Source: Coriobacterium glomerans PW2 (lineage in GTDB: Bacteria; Actinomycetota; Coriobacteriia; Coriobacteriales; Coriobacteriaceae). From it: a stretch of DNA of 64,000 bases. The stretch lies in contig NC_015389.1 of assembly GCF_000195315.1 (NCBI RefSeq), positions 1,798,001 through 1,862,000 on the forward strand. Direction: 5' to 3'. Position 1 is the stretch's first letter; every line of letters starts with the position of its first letter. The notes under the pieces were generated by a model, which saw only the letters and a program-made list of their open reading frames with translations, ran no database searches and was not told where the DNA came from. This document shows, in pieces, positions 45,421 to 53,192 of the stretch. The translations under genes were made by a program, and so were the position numbers.

Positions 45421-46422
45421 ATGAGCGCGGAAAAGAAGGTCACGTCAGCTTCGGGCTGGGCCATGGTCGGAGTGCTCGGGGTTGTTCTGATGGCAGATGT
45501 AGCCATGTTCATCTGGTCGACGATGCGCATCGCAGCCCACGAGGGTAGCCATGGGGGTTCATCCGGGATGCATACGATGGTTCTGATCATCTCGATCATC
45601 CTGTTCTGCGTGTGGACCATCGCCACCAAGGGCTTCTTCACCGTCCAGCCCGGCCAGGCGCGCGTGTGCGTGCTGTTCGGCAAGTACATGGGGACGGTGC
45701 GCGATGAGGGCCTGCGCTGGGCCAATCCGTTCTTCAGCCGCAACCTCGGCGAGGGATCCGGCACCAAACTCGGCGAGGCGCTCGCCACCGGGCATCTCTT
45801 CGGAGGCTCCGACGGCCGCTCGACGCTCGTCTCGGTGCGCATGCAGACCTTGAACGGCGAGCGCCTGAAGGTCAACGATCGCATGGGCAACCCCATAGAG
45901 ATCGCCAACGTCGTGGTCTGGCATGTCGCCGACACCGCAAAGGCCCTGTTCGACGTTGATGACTACGAGAGCTACGTCGCCATGCAGGCCGAGACCGCGC
46001 TGCGCCACGTCGCGAGCATCTACGCCTACGACCACGCCGAGGACTCCTCGGACGCCACCGATACCATCACACTGCGCGCCAATGTCGAGGAGGTCTCCGG
46101 CGCGCTCAAGCGTGAGCTCACCGACCGTCTGGCTGCCGCGGGCGTCGTCGTGGACGACGCGCGTCTCACCCATCTGGCCTACGCGGCCGAGATCGCCCAG
46201 GCGATGCTGCGCCGGCAGCAGGCGGAGGCCGTCATCGCCGCCAGGCGCAAGATCGTCGAGGGCGCCGTATCCATGGTGGACATGGCCGTCAAGCAGCTGT
46301 CACAGGGCGGCACGATCGATCTTGATGAGGAACGAAAGGCCGCCATGGCCTCAAACCTGATGGTGGTGCTGTGCGGCGAGTCCGAGGCGCACCCGGTTGT
46401 GAACACCGGCTCGCTGTACTAG
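45421..46422 (+). CDS. SPFH/band 7 domain membrane protein
   Basis: A 333-residue stomatin/flotillin-like protein. Two N-terminal membrane segments (WAMVGVLGVVLMADVAMFIW; VLIISIILFCVWTIATKGF) precede the SPFH domain (FTVQPGQARVCVLFGKYMGT; LRWANPFF; GNPIEIANVVVWHVADTAKA) and a helical region (AAEIAQAMLRRQQAEAVIAA). Such proteins organise membrane microdomains or protease complexes. ATG 45421 has GGAGGG seven bases upstream. It heads a plus-strand operon with an RHH-like protein and an ABC exporter. Confidence 0.9.
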   Translation: MSAEKKVTSASGWAMVGVLGVVLMADVAMFIWSTMRIAAHEGSHGGSSGMHTMVLIISIILFCVWTIATKGFFTVQPGQARVCVLFGKYMGTVRDEGLRWANPFFSRNLGEGSGTKLGEALATGHLFGGSDGRSTLVSVRMQTLNGERLKVNDRMGNPIEIANVVVWHVADTAKALFDVDDYESYVAMQAETALRHVASIYAYDHAEDSSDATDTITLRANVEEVSGALKRELTDRLAAAGVVVDDARLTHLAYAAEIAQAMLRRQQAEAVIAARRKIVEGAVSMVDMAVKQLSQGGTIDLDEERKAAMASNLMVVLCGESEAHPVVNTGSLY

Positions 46423-46487
46423 CGCGCTTCCGCCCCCGCTACGCCCGCGGGCCTGGCGCATGCATCCTATGACGATCGAGGTCTGCT

Positions 46488-46733
46488 ATGGCTCGCAAGC
46501 AATATCCGCTTCGAATAGATCCCGCGATCTGGGAGTCCGTGCAGGCTTGGGCAGATGATGAGATGCGCAGCGCGAACGGCCAAATCGAGTGGATCGTGCG
46601 CGACGCGCTCAGACGGGCCGGTCGTCTACCGATACGTCGCGGCGGCGACGGAGCCGACGCTGGAGATCGCGCCCCACGCGATGCCGAGAGCGCCGCGCGC
46701 AGCGAGCACGCGCCGCCCGAGAGCCCGAGCTGA
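46488..46733 (+). CDS. Small ribbon-helix-helix (Arc-like) protein
   Basis: An 81-residue protein. Residues 1-45 (KQYPLRIDPAIWESVQAWAD, GQIEWIVRDALRRAGR) fit an Arc-type ribbon-helix-helix; the last 35 residues are low-complexity, charged and Ala/Arg rich. GAGG precedes the ATG by six bases. It lies between the SPFH and ABC genes. It may be a local DNA-binding regulator; antitoxin function is not supported, as no toxin partner is visible. Confidence 0.7.
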   Translation: MARKQYPLRIDPAIWESVQAWADDEMRSANGQIEWIVRDALRRAGRLPIRRGGDGADAGDRAPRDAESAARSEHAPPESPS

Positions 46734-46786
46734 GCGCGCACCGAATACGTCGCCTGAAGTTCATCATCGTCACAACGGAGGAAATC

Positions 46787-47566
46787 ATGGACGAAACCGT
46801 ACGCGATCCTGTCGGCAGCTATTCTTGCGTCGCACGTCGCGACCCGGTGCTCGAGGTATCGGACTACATGAAGCGATACGGTGCCAAGATCGCGGTCTCG
46901 GGCATCTCGCTCGAGGTCGAGCCGGGAGACATCTACGGGTTCATCGGCCATAACGGAGCCGGCAAGACCACGCTCATCCGCTCGATCGTCGGTGTCCAAG
47001 GAGTGGACGCCGGCACCATCCGCGTTGGCGGCATCGATGTCACCACCGATCCGGTCGCCACCAAACGGCTCATATCCTATGTGCCTGACAATCCGGATAT
47101 CTACGAGTACATGACCGGCATCAGCTACATCACCTACGTCGCCGACATCTTCGGCGTTCCGGTCGATGTGCGCTCCGAGCGCATCGCCGATCTGGCGAAG
47201 CGCCTTGAGATCACCGATGCGCTCGGCGATGCGATCTCCTCCTACTCCCACGGCATGAAGCAGAAGGTGGTCCTTATCTCCGCGCTCGTCCACGAGCCGA
47301 AGCTCCTCGTGCTCGACGAGCCCTTCGTCGGACTCGACCCGGAAGCTTCCTTTGAACTGAAGAAGCTGCTGCGGGAGCTGGCGGAGCGCGGGTCGGCCGT
47401 GTTCTTCTCCTCGCACGTGCTGGAGGTGGTCGAGAAGCTCTGCAACAAGGTCGCCGTCATCAGACAGGGCAAGCTGCTCGCGAGCGGGCCCATCGACGAG
47501 GTGCGCGGCAACGAATCGCTCGAAGAGGTCTTCATGGAACTCGTCAAGGAGAAGGAGGCGAGATAG
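46787..47566 (+). CDS. ABC transporter ATPase
   Basis: A 259-residue ATPase of the ABC-2 exporter type. Walker A GHNGAGKTTLIRSI, signature YSHGMKQKVVLISAL, Walker B LLVLDEPFVGLDPE, H-loop SSHVLEVV. ATG 46787 has CGGAGG six bases upstream, at the family start. The next gene, beginning immediately after its stop, is the membrane partner. The substrate is unknown. Confidence 0.93.
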   Translation: MDETVRDPVGSYSCVARRDPVLEVSDYMKRYGAKIAVSGISLEVEPGDIYGFIGHNGAGKTTLIRSIVGVQGVDAGTIRVGGIDVTTDPVATKRLISYVPDNPDIYEYMTGISYITYVADIFGVPVDVRSERIADLAKRLEITDALGDAISSYSHGMKQKVVLISALVHEPKLLVLDEPFVGLDPEASFELKKLLRELAERGSAVFFSSHVLEVVEKLCNKVAVIRQGKLLASGPIDEVRGNESLEEVFMELVKEKEAR

Positions 47567-49222
47567 ATGCGCGATCTCGTGCTGCTGTACCGCGTCCAGT
47601 TCCTCTCGCTGCTGAACTCCTTGGCACCCCGCGGTCGCGACGGCATGACGAAGGGTGCGCGAACTCGCCGCCTCGTGCTCATCGTCGCGGGGGTCTGTCT
47701 GATCATCGCGATTTTCGAATCCTATCTGGTGGCCTTCGGCATCTCATTCGCCGCGGTGGGACTCGCCGGCGCGATCCCGGCGCTCGCCATGGTTATAGGG
47801 TCGCTCGCCGGCGTCTGGTTTGCATTCATGAAAGCGAACGGGAACCTGTTCGGACTGCATGACTTCGATTTGGTCATGTCGCTGCCGGTATCGCGGCGCA
47901 GCGTGGTCGCCACCCGCCTGGGTGCGCTGTTCTCCATGGCGATCCTGACGGCGCTCATCTTCATGATCCCTCTCTACATCATCTACTTTCTCAACGTCGG
48001 CGCCGATCCGTGGACGGTGCTCGTCGCCATCGCCAGCATCGTGCTCGCGCCGATGGCTCCTACGAGCATCGGCGTCTTTCTCGCATTCGGCATCACGGCG
48101 ATCGCCTCGCGATTTCGCCACGCCAGCCTCGCCTACATCGTGATCGCGCTGGCCTGCATACTCGCTTTGTTCTGGGGCTCGCTTTGGTTCTCGAGCTTTT
48201 CGTACTCTATGTCAAGCGAGCAGACCGCCGGTGCGGTGTCAGGCATCGCCACCATGATACGTGACAGCGCAACCTCGTTCTGGCCGCCGGCGGCATGGGT
48301 GAGCGCGGCGCTCGACAGCGGTCATGTCCTGCCGTTTCTCTACTTCGCGGTCTTCTCCATCGCAGTGAGCGCGCTGTGCCTTGAGATCATGCAGCGCTGC
48401 TACCTCCAGATCAACGGTCTGCTGGCAGCCCGCGCAAGCTCGCATATGAGCGCCAAGAAGCTGAGACTGGCGACCGGGACGCAGGCCGCGCCCGTCAAGG
48501 CGATGGCGATAAAGGAGATCCGCTGCATCATCGGCATCCCCTATTATGCGTTCCAGTGCCTGTCCGGCTACCTGTTCATGATCGCCTTGTCCGTAGCGAT
48601 CGCCGTCCTCGGGGTGCGCGGCACGATTGTGATGATCGCTCCCTCAACGAACGGTGCCGATCAGATGCTCGACCTGTTCTTCTCGTTCGTGCCCTGGGTG
48701 TTCGCGTTCTTATCGATCACGTGCTGCAGCGCCGCGTGCGCGGTGTCGATGGAGGGCCGATCGGCGTGGGTCATGTCCAGCGCACCGGTGCCGGTGAGCA
48801 CCGTGCTCGCATCGAAGCTGGTGGCTGGAGCGGTTCCGCTGATCGCAACCCTGCTCATCGGCGCGCTGACGCTCCTCATCACCGGTCAGGAGAACCCCTT
48901 CGGCGCTCTGCAGGTCCCCGTGCTGGGATTTGGCCTGTTCTATACCGCCGTCAACGTAGCGATGGCCCTGGACGCGAGGCGACCCAACTACGCTTGGAGC
49001 GCCCCGGCGGAGGTCGTGAAGCGGGGCCTGCCCATCATGGTGTGCACGCTCGGCGGTATGGTCCTGGTGTTCGGCGGCGCCTTTCTCGCATGGGTGCTCA
49101 TGAGCACCTTTGGCGTCTGGACCGGCGGCGTGTACAACCTCGTGGTCGGTATCCTCGGGATGGCGGTCGGCCAAGCGATCTTCACGCACACCTCACGGCA
49201 TGCGAGGCTCTATATCTCTTAA
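47567..49222 (+). CDS. ABC-2 type exporter permease
   Basis: A 551-residue integral membrane protein with about twelve hydrophobic segments (for example LVLIVAGVCLIIAIFESYLV, GLAGAIPALAMVIGSLAGVW and AGAVPLIATLLIGALTLLI). The cytoplasmic loop FGLHDFDLVMSLPVSRRSVV is typical of bacterial ABC-2 permeases of the YhaP/ABC2-like class. It starts directly after the ATPase stop, with AAGGAGG upstream inside the ATPase gene. Last gene of the operon; the 199 bases after it show only a weak AAGGAAG/CTTCCTT hairpin. Confidence 0.9.
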   Translation: MRDLVLLYRVQFLSLLNSLAPRGRDGMTKGARTRRLVLIVAGVCLIIAIFESYLVAFGISFAAVGLAGAIPALAMVIGSLAGVWFAFMKANGNLFGLHDFDLVMSLPVSRRSVVATRLGALFSMAILTALIFMIPLYIIYFLNVGADPWTVLVAIASIVLAPMAPTSIGVFLAFGITAIASRFRHASLAYIVIALACILALFWGSLWFSSFSYSMSSEQTAGAVSGIATMIRDSATSFWPPAAWVSAALDSGHVLPFLYFAVFSIAVSALCLEIMQRCYLQINGLLAARASSHMSAKKLRLATGTQAAPVKAMAIKEIRCIIGIPYYAFQCLSGYLFMIALSVAIAVLGVRGTIVMIAPSTNGADQMLDLFFSFVPWVFAFLSITCCSAACAVSMEGRSAWVMSSAPVPVSTVLASKLVAGAVPLIATLLIGALTLLITGQENPFGALQVPVLGFGLFYTAVNVAMALDARRPNYAWSAPAEVVKRGLPIMVCTLGGMVLVFGGAFLAWVLMSTFGVWTGGVYNLVVGILGMAVGQAIFTHTSRHARLYIS

Positions 49223-49421
49223 GGGGGTTATACTTCGAATTATAGTGGATTTGACCTGCAGTTTTCTGCTCAAGAATACTTGAGGATCATCTAAGGAAGT
49301 ATTAAGCCTTCCTTCAGGGGCGCCTACATGCGGTTGCGCTATATTGCTTTTGACACGGATTGGTCAGGCGCATCTCGAGGATGAGCCGCGCCCGGCTCCA
49401 TCAGGCAGAGGAGGAGATCTC
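49223..49421. other. Intergenic region with possible promoter
   Basis: No gene. An AAGGAAG/CTTCCTT 7-bp hairpin lies near 49294-49315, and TTGACA occurs near 49349. This may be the promoter region of the small frame at 49422. Confidence 0.4.
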
Positions 49422-49730
49422 ATGCACTGCGCAACACGCATGGTCAGGCACGGGAGCGCTTCGAGGGATGCGAGCAAAGTCCGTCCGAGACCGGCCGTTC
49501 ACGTTCAAACAACAGCGGTCGGAATGCGAGCAACCGGAAGCTCATCAGAAACTCGACGACGCGGTCGCGTGATCAGCTTCAAGAGCCCTCGCGGTCGGTC
49601 GGATGATCAGCGCATCAACATGAGACGAGCCTACAGGGCGTTCATGCGCGCCGTTCGAAATGTAGGTGCCGCTGCCGCGATCTCACCGTTCGACGCTTGG
49701 CCGATACGCCCATACGCCGCATCGGTCTGA
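49422..49730 (+). CDS. Small basic hypothetical protein
   Basis: A 102-residue, strongly basic, Arg/Ser-rich frame (MHCATRMVRHGSASRDASKV; NMRRAYRAFMRAVRNVGAAA). Support is contextual: GAGGAGGAG ends five bases before the ATG, and a long hairpin follows the stop by 30 bases. Composition is not convincing for a folded protein and I recognise no family. It could be a non-coding transcript instead. Confidence 0.4.
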   Translation: MHCATRMVRHGSASRDASKVRPRPAVHVQTTAVGMRATGSSSETRRRGRVISFKSPRGRSDDQRINMRRAYRAFMRAVRNVGAAAAISPFDAWPIRPYAASV

Positions 49731-49760
49731 CGGCTCTCCCCGACCGTTGCTGCGTGATCC

Positions 49761-49810
49761 ACGCGAGGCGCCCCGTCCGCACAACCCCGTGTGGGCGGGG
49801 CGCCTCGCGT
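49761..49810. terminator. Long GC-rich hairpin
   Basis: ACGCGAGGCGCCCCG (from 49761) pairs with CGGGGCGCCTCGCGT (to 49810); the stem continues through a G-T pair and a one-base bulge to ACA/TGT. It lies between the plus-strand small frame and the convergent carbamoyltransferase gene and has no T run. Confidence 0.55.
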
Positions 49811-49893
49811 ACGCGCAGGATTCCCGAGATTCTCGATGGACACCATGCGAAGCGCGTTCTGGATGTCGCCGGCGAGTCCGCGCCGTCGGGGAC

Positions 49894-50943
49894 TCACGCC
49901 TGAAGTACATCGATCTTGTCGAGCGCCCGGTGCAGCTCTTCCCTGCCCGCGTATTCGATGATCTCGTCTCTGAGCGCCGTGCGCGGCCCAAATGTTGCGA
50001 GCAGCGCTCGGATGGCATGTTTGCGGTTCTCTGCCTGCACCCAGCACAGACTCTTCGGTCCATCGATGACCTCATCGACAACCTCCTCGCCGCGACATGC
50101 CGGCAGGCAATGCATGAATTTCGCCTCACTGCCAGCGAGCGCCATGAGAGCGGGTGTCACCTGATACTTCGAAGGAAAAGCTCTCAGATGGTCATCTGAG
50201 GAGGTTTCATCGCGAACCGCTCTGTGCCATGCATCCGTATAGATGTAGTCCGCATCCCGAACGGACTCGAGATCATCCGATACGGTCACGGAAGCGCCCG
50301 AGATCTCACAATTCCTCCGGCCGATCGCGAGCAGATCGAAATCGGAATCGATCTGGCGGGCTCCATCGCTGAGCTGATGGCCGCTGGGGGCGAACTGAAC
50401 GAAATCCATTCCCATCTTGGAGCAGATGAACATGAGCGACGCACAAACCTGCGTCGCACCCCCGACATAGACGATCCTGCACTCGTCGATGCGCTTGCCT
50501 GATGGCAGATGCTCGAGCATGGTGAGCAGATCGGTGATCTCCTGCGTGGGGTGATTGTAATCGCTCATCGCGTTCAACACGGGAGCTGCAGAGCTCGCAG
50601 CCAGTGCGATGACGTCTCGATGGCATCTGACATGCGCTGCCAGGATATCCAATAGAGCGCCCATGACCCGCGCGGAGTCACCGAGTGTCTCGCAGCCCTC
50701 CGACGCTGTGCACCGCGCATCGAGAAACGCACTGTGCCCGCCCAGGTCGCACATCGCCACCTCGAGGGGGATGCGCGTCAGCGCTGGGATCTGGAAGGAG
50801 ATCACGCCGAGACTTTTGTCTCGCAACAGATGCGGATGGAACAAGCCCTGCTTGATGCTTGTCTTCAGAGCTGCTGCGAGCTCCACGATCGCACGGATCT
50901 CCTCACTGCTGAAATCGTTCGTGTCGATGAAATCCTTGACCAT
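49894..50943 (-). CDS. Putrescine/ornithine carbamoyltransferase-like protein with altered carbamoyl-phosphate loop
   Basis: A 349-residue protein most like putrescine carbamoyltransferase of the agmatine deiminase pathway: LNAMSDYNHPTQEITDLLTM, VGGATQVCASLMFICSKMGM, SKYQVTPALMALAGSEAKFM, HCLPACRGEEVVDEVIDGPK. The carbamoyl-phosphate loop, normally SSTRTR, reads IPALTR: the first Arg, a phosphate ligand, is Leu and the Ser is Pro. The YTDVWYG segment is YTDAWHR. The enzyme may be inactive or act on another substrate. No agmatine deiminase, carbamate kinase or antiporter gene is adjacent, unlike in true agmatine operons. Confidence 0.85.
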   Translation of the reverse strand: MVKDFIDTNDFSSEEIRAIVELAAALKTSIKQGLFHPHLLRDKSLGVISFQIPALTRIPLEVAMCDLGGHSAFLDARCTASEGCETLGDSARVMGALLDILAAHVRCHRDVIALAASSAAPVLNAMSDYNHPTQEITDLLTMLEHLPSGKRIDECRIVYVGGATQVCASLMFICSKMGMDFVQFAPSGHQLSDGARQIDSDFDLLAIGRRNCEISGASVTVSDDLESVRDADYIYTDAWHRAVRDETSSDDHLRAFPSKYQVTPALMALAGSEAKFMHCLPACRGEEVVDEVIDGPKSLCWVQAENRKHAIRALLATFGPRTALRDEIIEYAGREELHRALDKIDVLQA

Positions 50944-51119
50944 GGCTGCTCCCTCGGTGCACGCGGATAGCTGCCATCATCATTCCCCGAATGTGCATCG
51001 ACACGTGGTCTATATCGGATTTCCGCTCAACAGATGGCTATCGGCATGCGATAACCACATACACAACGAGAGGCGAGTTTTGCACATATCCGAAAACATG
51101 CGGCAAATCCTGTGACAGA

Positions 51120-51299
51120 TCAACGAGATGAGCTGCACAGAAGCCAGATCACACCGATGGAGAGCAGCGCCATGACGGCAAGCCAGATCACCATCTCGGC
51201 GATGGTCATGCCGATGCGCACAACCGGATTGCGTCTCGCGCGCACGTCTCTCGGAGTATACGGGCTCGACTCGCAGACGTTTAGGTTTCTTGATGGCAT
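51120..51299 (-). CDS. 59-residue single-pass membrane peptide B
   Basis: Paralogue of peptide A (44952-45131): the same 59 residues, SPY at 12-14, an Arg-rich centre, GM at 30-31, Glu35, and a C-terminal helix (MVIWLAVMALLSIGVIWLL). ATG 51299 has AGGAGG eight bases upstream, as for A. It has no exporter genes behind it; the next minus-strand gene is the altered carbamoyltransferase 176 bases on. Candidate for co-regulation with the BceAB-like operon through the shared dyad. Confidence 0.8.
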   Translation of the reverse strand: MPSRNLNVCESSPYTPRDVRARRNPVVRIGMTIAEMVIWLAVMALLSIGVIWLLCSSSR

Positions 51300-51323
51300 C
51301 ACGAACACCTCCTGACGCTATCC

Positions 51324-51348
51324 TGGCAGGACGGGCGAGCGCCTGCCA
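51324..51348 (-). promoter_or_regulatory. Leader hairpin of peptide B
   Basis: TGGCAGG (51324-51330) and CCTGCCA (51342-51348), a 7-bp stem with an 11-base loop. It corresponds to the peptide A leader hairpin at the same distance from the gene. Confidence 0.5.
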
Positions 51349-51357
51349 TCGATTTGT

Positions 51358-51384
51358 CTTACATGGTTATTTCAGTTTTGTAAG
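51358..51384 (-). promoter_or_regulatory. CTTACA-N15-TGTAAG operator of peptide B
   Basis: On the minus strand CTTACAAAACTGAAA, six bases, TGTAAG, 59 bases upstream of the ATG. It is identical in layout to the site at 45190-45216. Confidence 0.75.
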
Positions 51385-51603
51385 ATTCGGCTCAGGCGAC
51401 CAGATGCGCGCACAGCAGTCGCACTCAACTTCGTCGCGTGCGGCGCCCAGAGGTGCCGTCAGTCACCGGGGCCATGTTTCTATCAGGTTGTCTGCAACCC
51501 TTGTCGCGGCTCGTCGAAGAGTCTTGCTTGCAGCTATCTGAGCCGCCTATACTTGGCAACTGTGCTCGAAGATGGAGTTGAGAGGCTAAGAGGAGACAAC
51601 CCG

Positions 51604-52500
51604 TTGAGAACGGTTCGGGTAGCGATAGGGATTATCTGCGAGTCAGCCGATACCGACCGCGTACTCGCAGTGAGGCGAAAGCGGTGCGGGTCGCACGACT
51701 TGTGGGAGTTTCCCGGTGGCAAGATCGAGCGCGGCGAAACCGCCGAGCAGGCATGTGTGAGGGAACTCGAGGAAGAGCTGCATGTGCACGTCGGCGACCT
51801 GCGCGACATATACACCGTTGAATACAGCTATCCCAAGTACCATCTCTCGATGAGGTGCTTTTTGTGCACGATCAAATCCGGGTGTCTCGCGATGACCGAG
51901 CAGATCGAGATTCGTTGGGTGGAGAGAGCGTCGCTTTCCGAGCTCTGCTGGCTTGCTGCGAACTCCGACCTTATCGAAGTGCTTCAAAGCTGCTCATTGA
52001 AATCACGCAAATCCGCGACGGGACAGGTTGAGCACTATGAAGATGGAGAGGTTCGCGGGAACCTTCAGGACGAGATGATCCGAAGACGCGCTGCCACGAG
52101 AAAGACCATGCAGGCCAACAAACGCTCCGACACCAAGCCGGAGCTTCTCGTACGAAAGCGCCTTCGAAAAGCCGGTCTCACTGGCTATCGACTTCAATGG
52201 CGAGATGCGCCCGGCAGACCCGATATCGCATTCCCTGGTCGTCGGATCGCGATCTTTGTCAATGGCTGCTTCTGGCACCGATGCCCGCACTGCAACCCCG
52301 GCGTGCCGAAGCACAACGTTGAGTTCTGGCAGGCGAAATTCCGCAGGAATATCGAGCGGGACGCCCGAGCGATCACCGAGCTGCGCGCACTGGGCTGGCA
52401 GGCAATCACGATCTGGGAGTGCGAGCTTGCAGATGCGCGCATCGAAGCGACGATGGCTCGCGTCATCGATACGATACGAAATGCGAGACGTTCAAGTTAG
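51604..52500 (+). CDS. Nudix (MutT-like) hydrolase fused to Vsr-type endonuclease
   Basis: A 298-residue two-domain protein. Residues about 1-130 are a MutT-like Nudix hydrolase with a full Nudix box at 38-60 (GGKIERGETAEQACVRELEE, then EL) preceded by LWEFPG, as in 8-oxo-dGTP hydrolases. Residues about 157-298 are a very-short-patch-repair endonuclease: TMQANKRSDTKPELLVRKRL, catalytic-type Asp in GRPDIAFPGRRIAIFVNGCF, then WHRCPHC, and WECEL at the end. The TTG at 51604 has AGGAG eight bases upstream and begins the Nudix strand; an earlier TTG at 51553 has no ribosome site. No cytosine methyltransferase gene, the usual Vsr partner, is visible in the window. Confidence 0.88.
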   Translation: MRTVRVAIGIICESADTDRVLAVRRKRCGSHDLWEFPGGKIERGETAEQACVRELEEELHVHVGDLRDIYTVEYSYPKYHLSMRCFLCTIKSGCLAMTEQIEIRWVERASLSELCWLAANSDLIEVLQSCSLKSRKSATGQVEHYEDGEVRGNLQDEMIRRRAATRKTMQANKRSDTKPELLVRKRLRKAGLTGYRLQWRDAPGRPDIAFPGRRIAIFVNGCFWHRCPHCNPGVPKHNVEFWQAKFRRNIERDARAITELRALGWQAITIWECELADARIEATMARVIDTIRNARRSS

Positions 52501-53192
52501 AGGTGTTATTGGTTGTCGTTTTCGTCACAAACGATATCAAGTTGCTACCTATAACGGATCGTTTCACGTCTTCACGAAATCTCAACATTTTATAGCACCC
52601 CATTTTTTCATCAGGATCAGCAGGAAAACGATGGTATATAATTGCTATCCATCTGGTATCCTTCTGCAAAAATAACACTCTCGGGCTCTCTCGGTATATT
52701 TTCAATTGAACTTGCCAATAATGTAAACGGCGTATCGGATCAGCAGCAGCTCCGGACGCTACGGTACTGGTGGTAGAACGAGGAGGCCGTGCATGCATTC
52801 TTCCAGAAGCGCAGCCTGCACATGGTCGCTACAGCGGCCATCCCAACGTGCAAACCATTTCTCCTTCCCCCCGATACAGAGATCAGGTCTCCTCGGTTCT
52901 ACCACAGCATCTCCTGTCCGTTCGAACAGACAGCACGAGAATCTTAGGAATTCTTGTCGCGATCTGCTCGAAGATCTCAGCGCTGCGCCCTTTCGCCGCA
53001 CTGAGCGTCTATAAGCTTAATACCGGATAACGAGTATTTCTCAAATATATGTGTGACTGATTGGGTTGATTGGAACTCTACGCCAATCTTTGCGTCACGC
53101 ACGCTTTGAAACCGCATGTCCAGGACATCGTCATTCTTGATATCGCGACATAGAGCTGGGCACCTTGGCATGTGGCTTTGATATGTACGTGA
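52501..53192. other. AT-richer gene-free stretch, possibly a decayed gene
   Basis: About 690 bases without a supported intact gene, visibly more AT-rich around 52500-52760 than its surroundings. On the minus strand, short frames with protein-like composition lie in different phases: AKIGVEFQSTQSVTHIFEKY (near 53080), EIFEQIATRIPKILVLSVRT (near 52960) and RWIAIIYHRFPADPDEKMGC (near 52620). They could be pieces of one frameshifted gene, perhaps an effector lost next to the Vsr gene, but I cannot name it. Confidence 0.35.
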
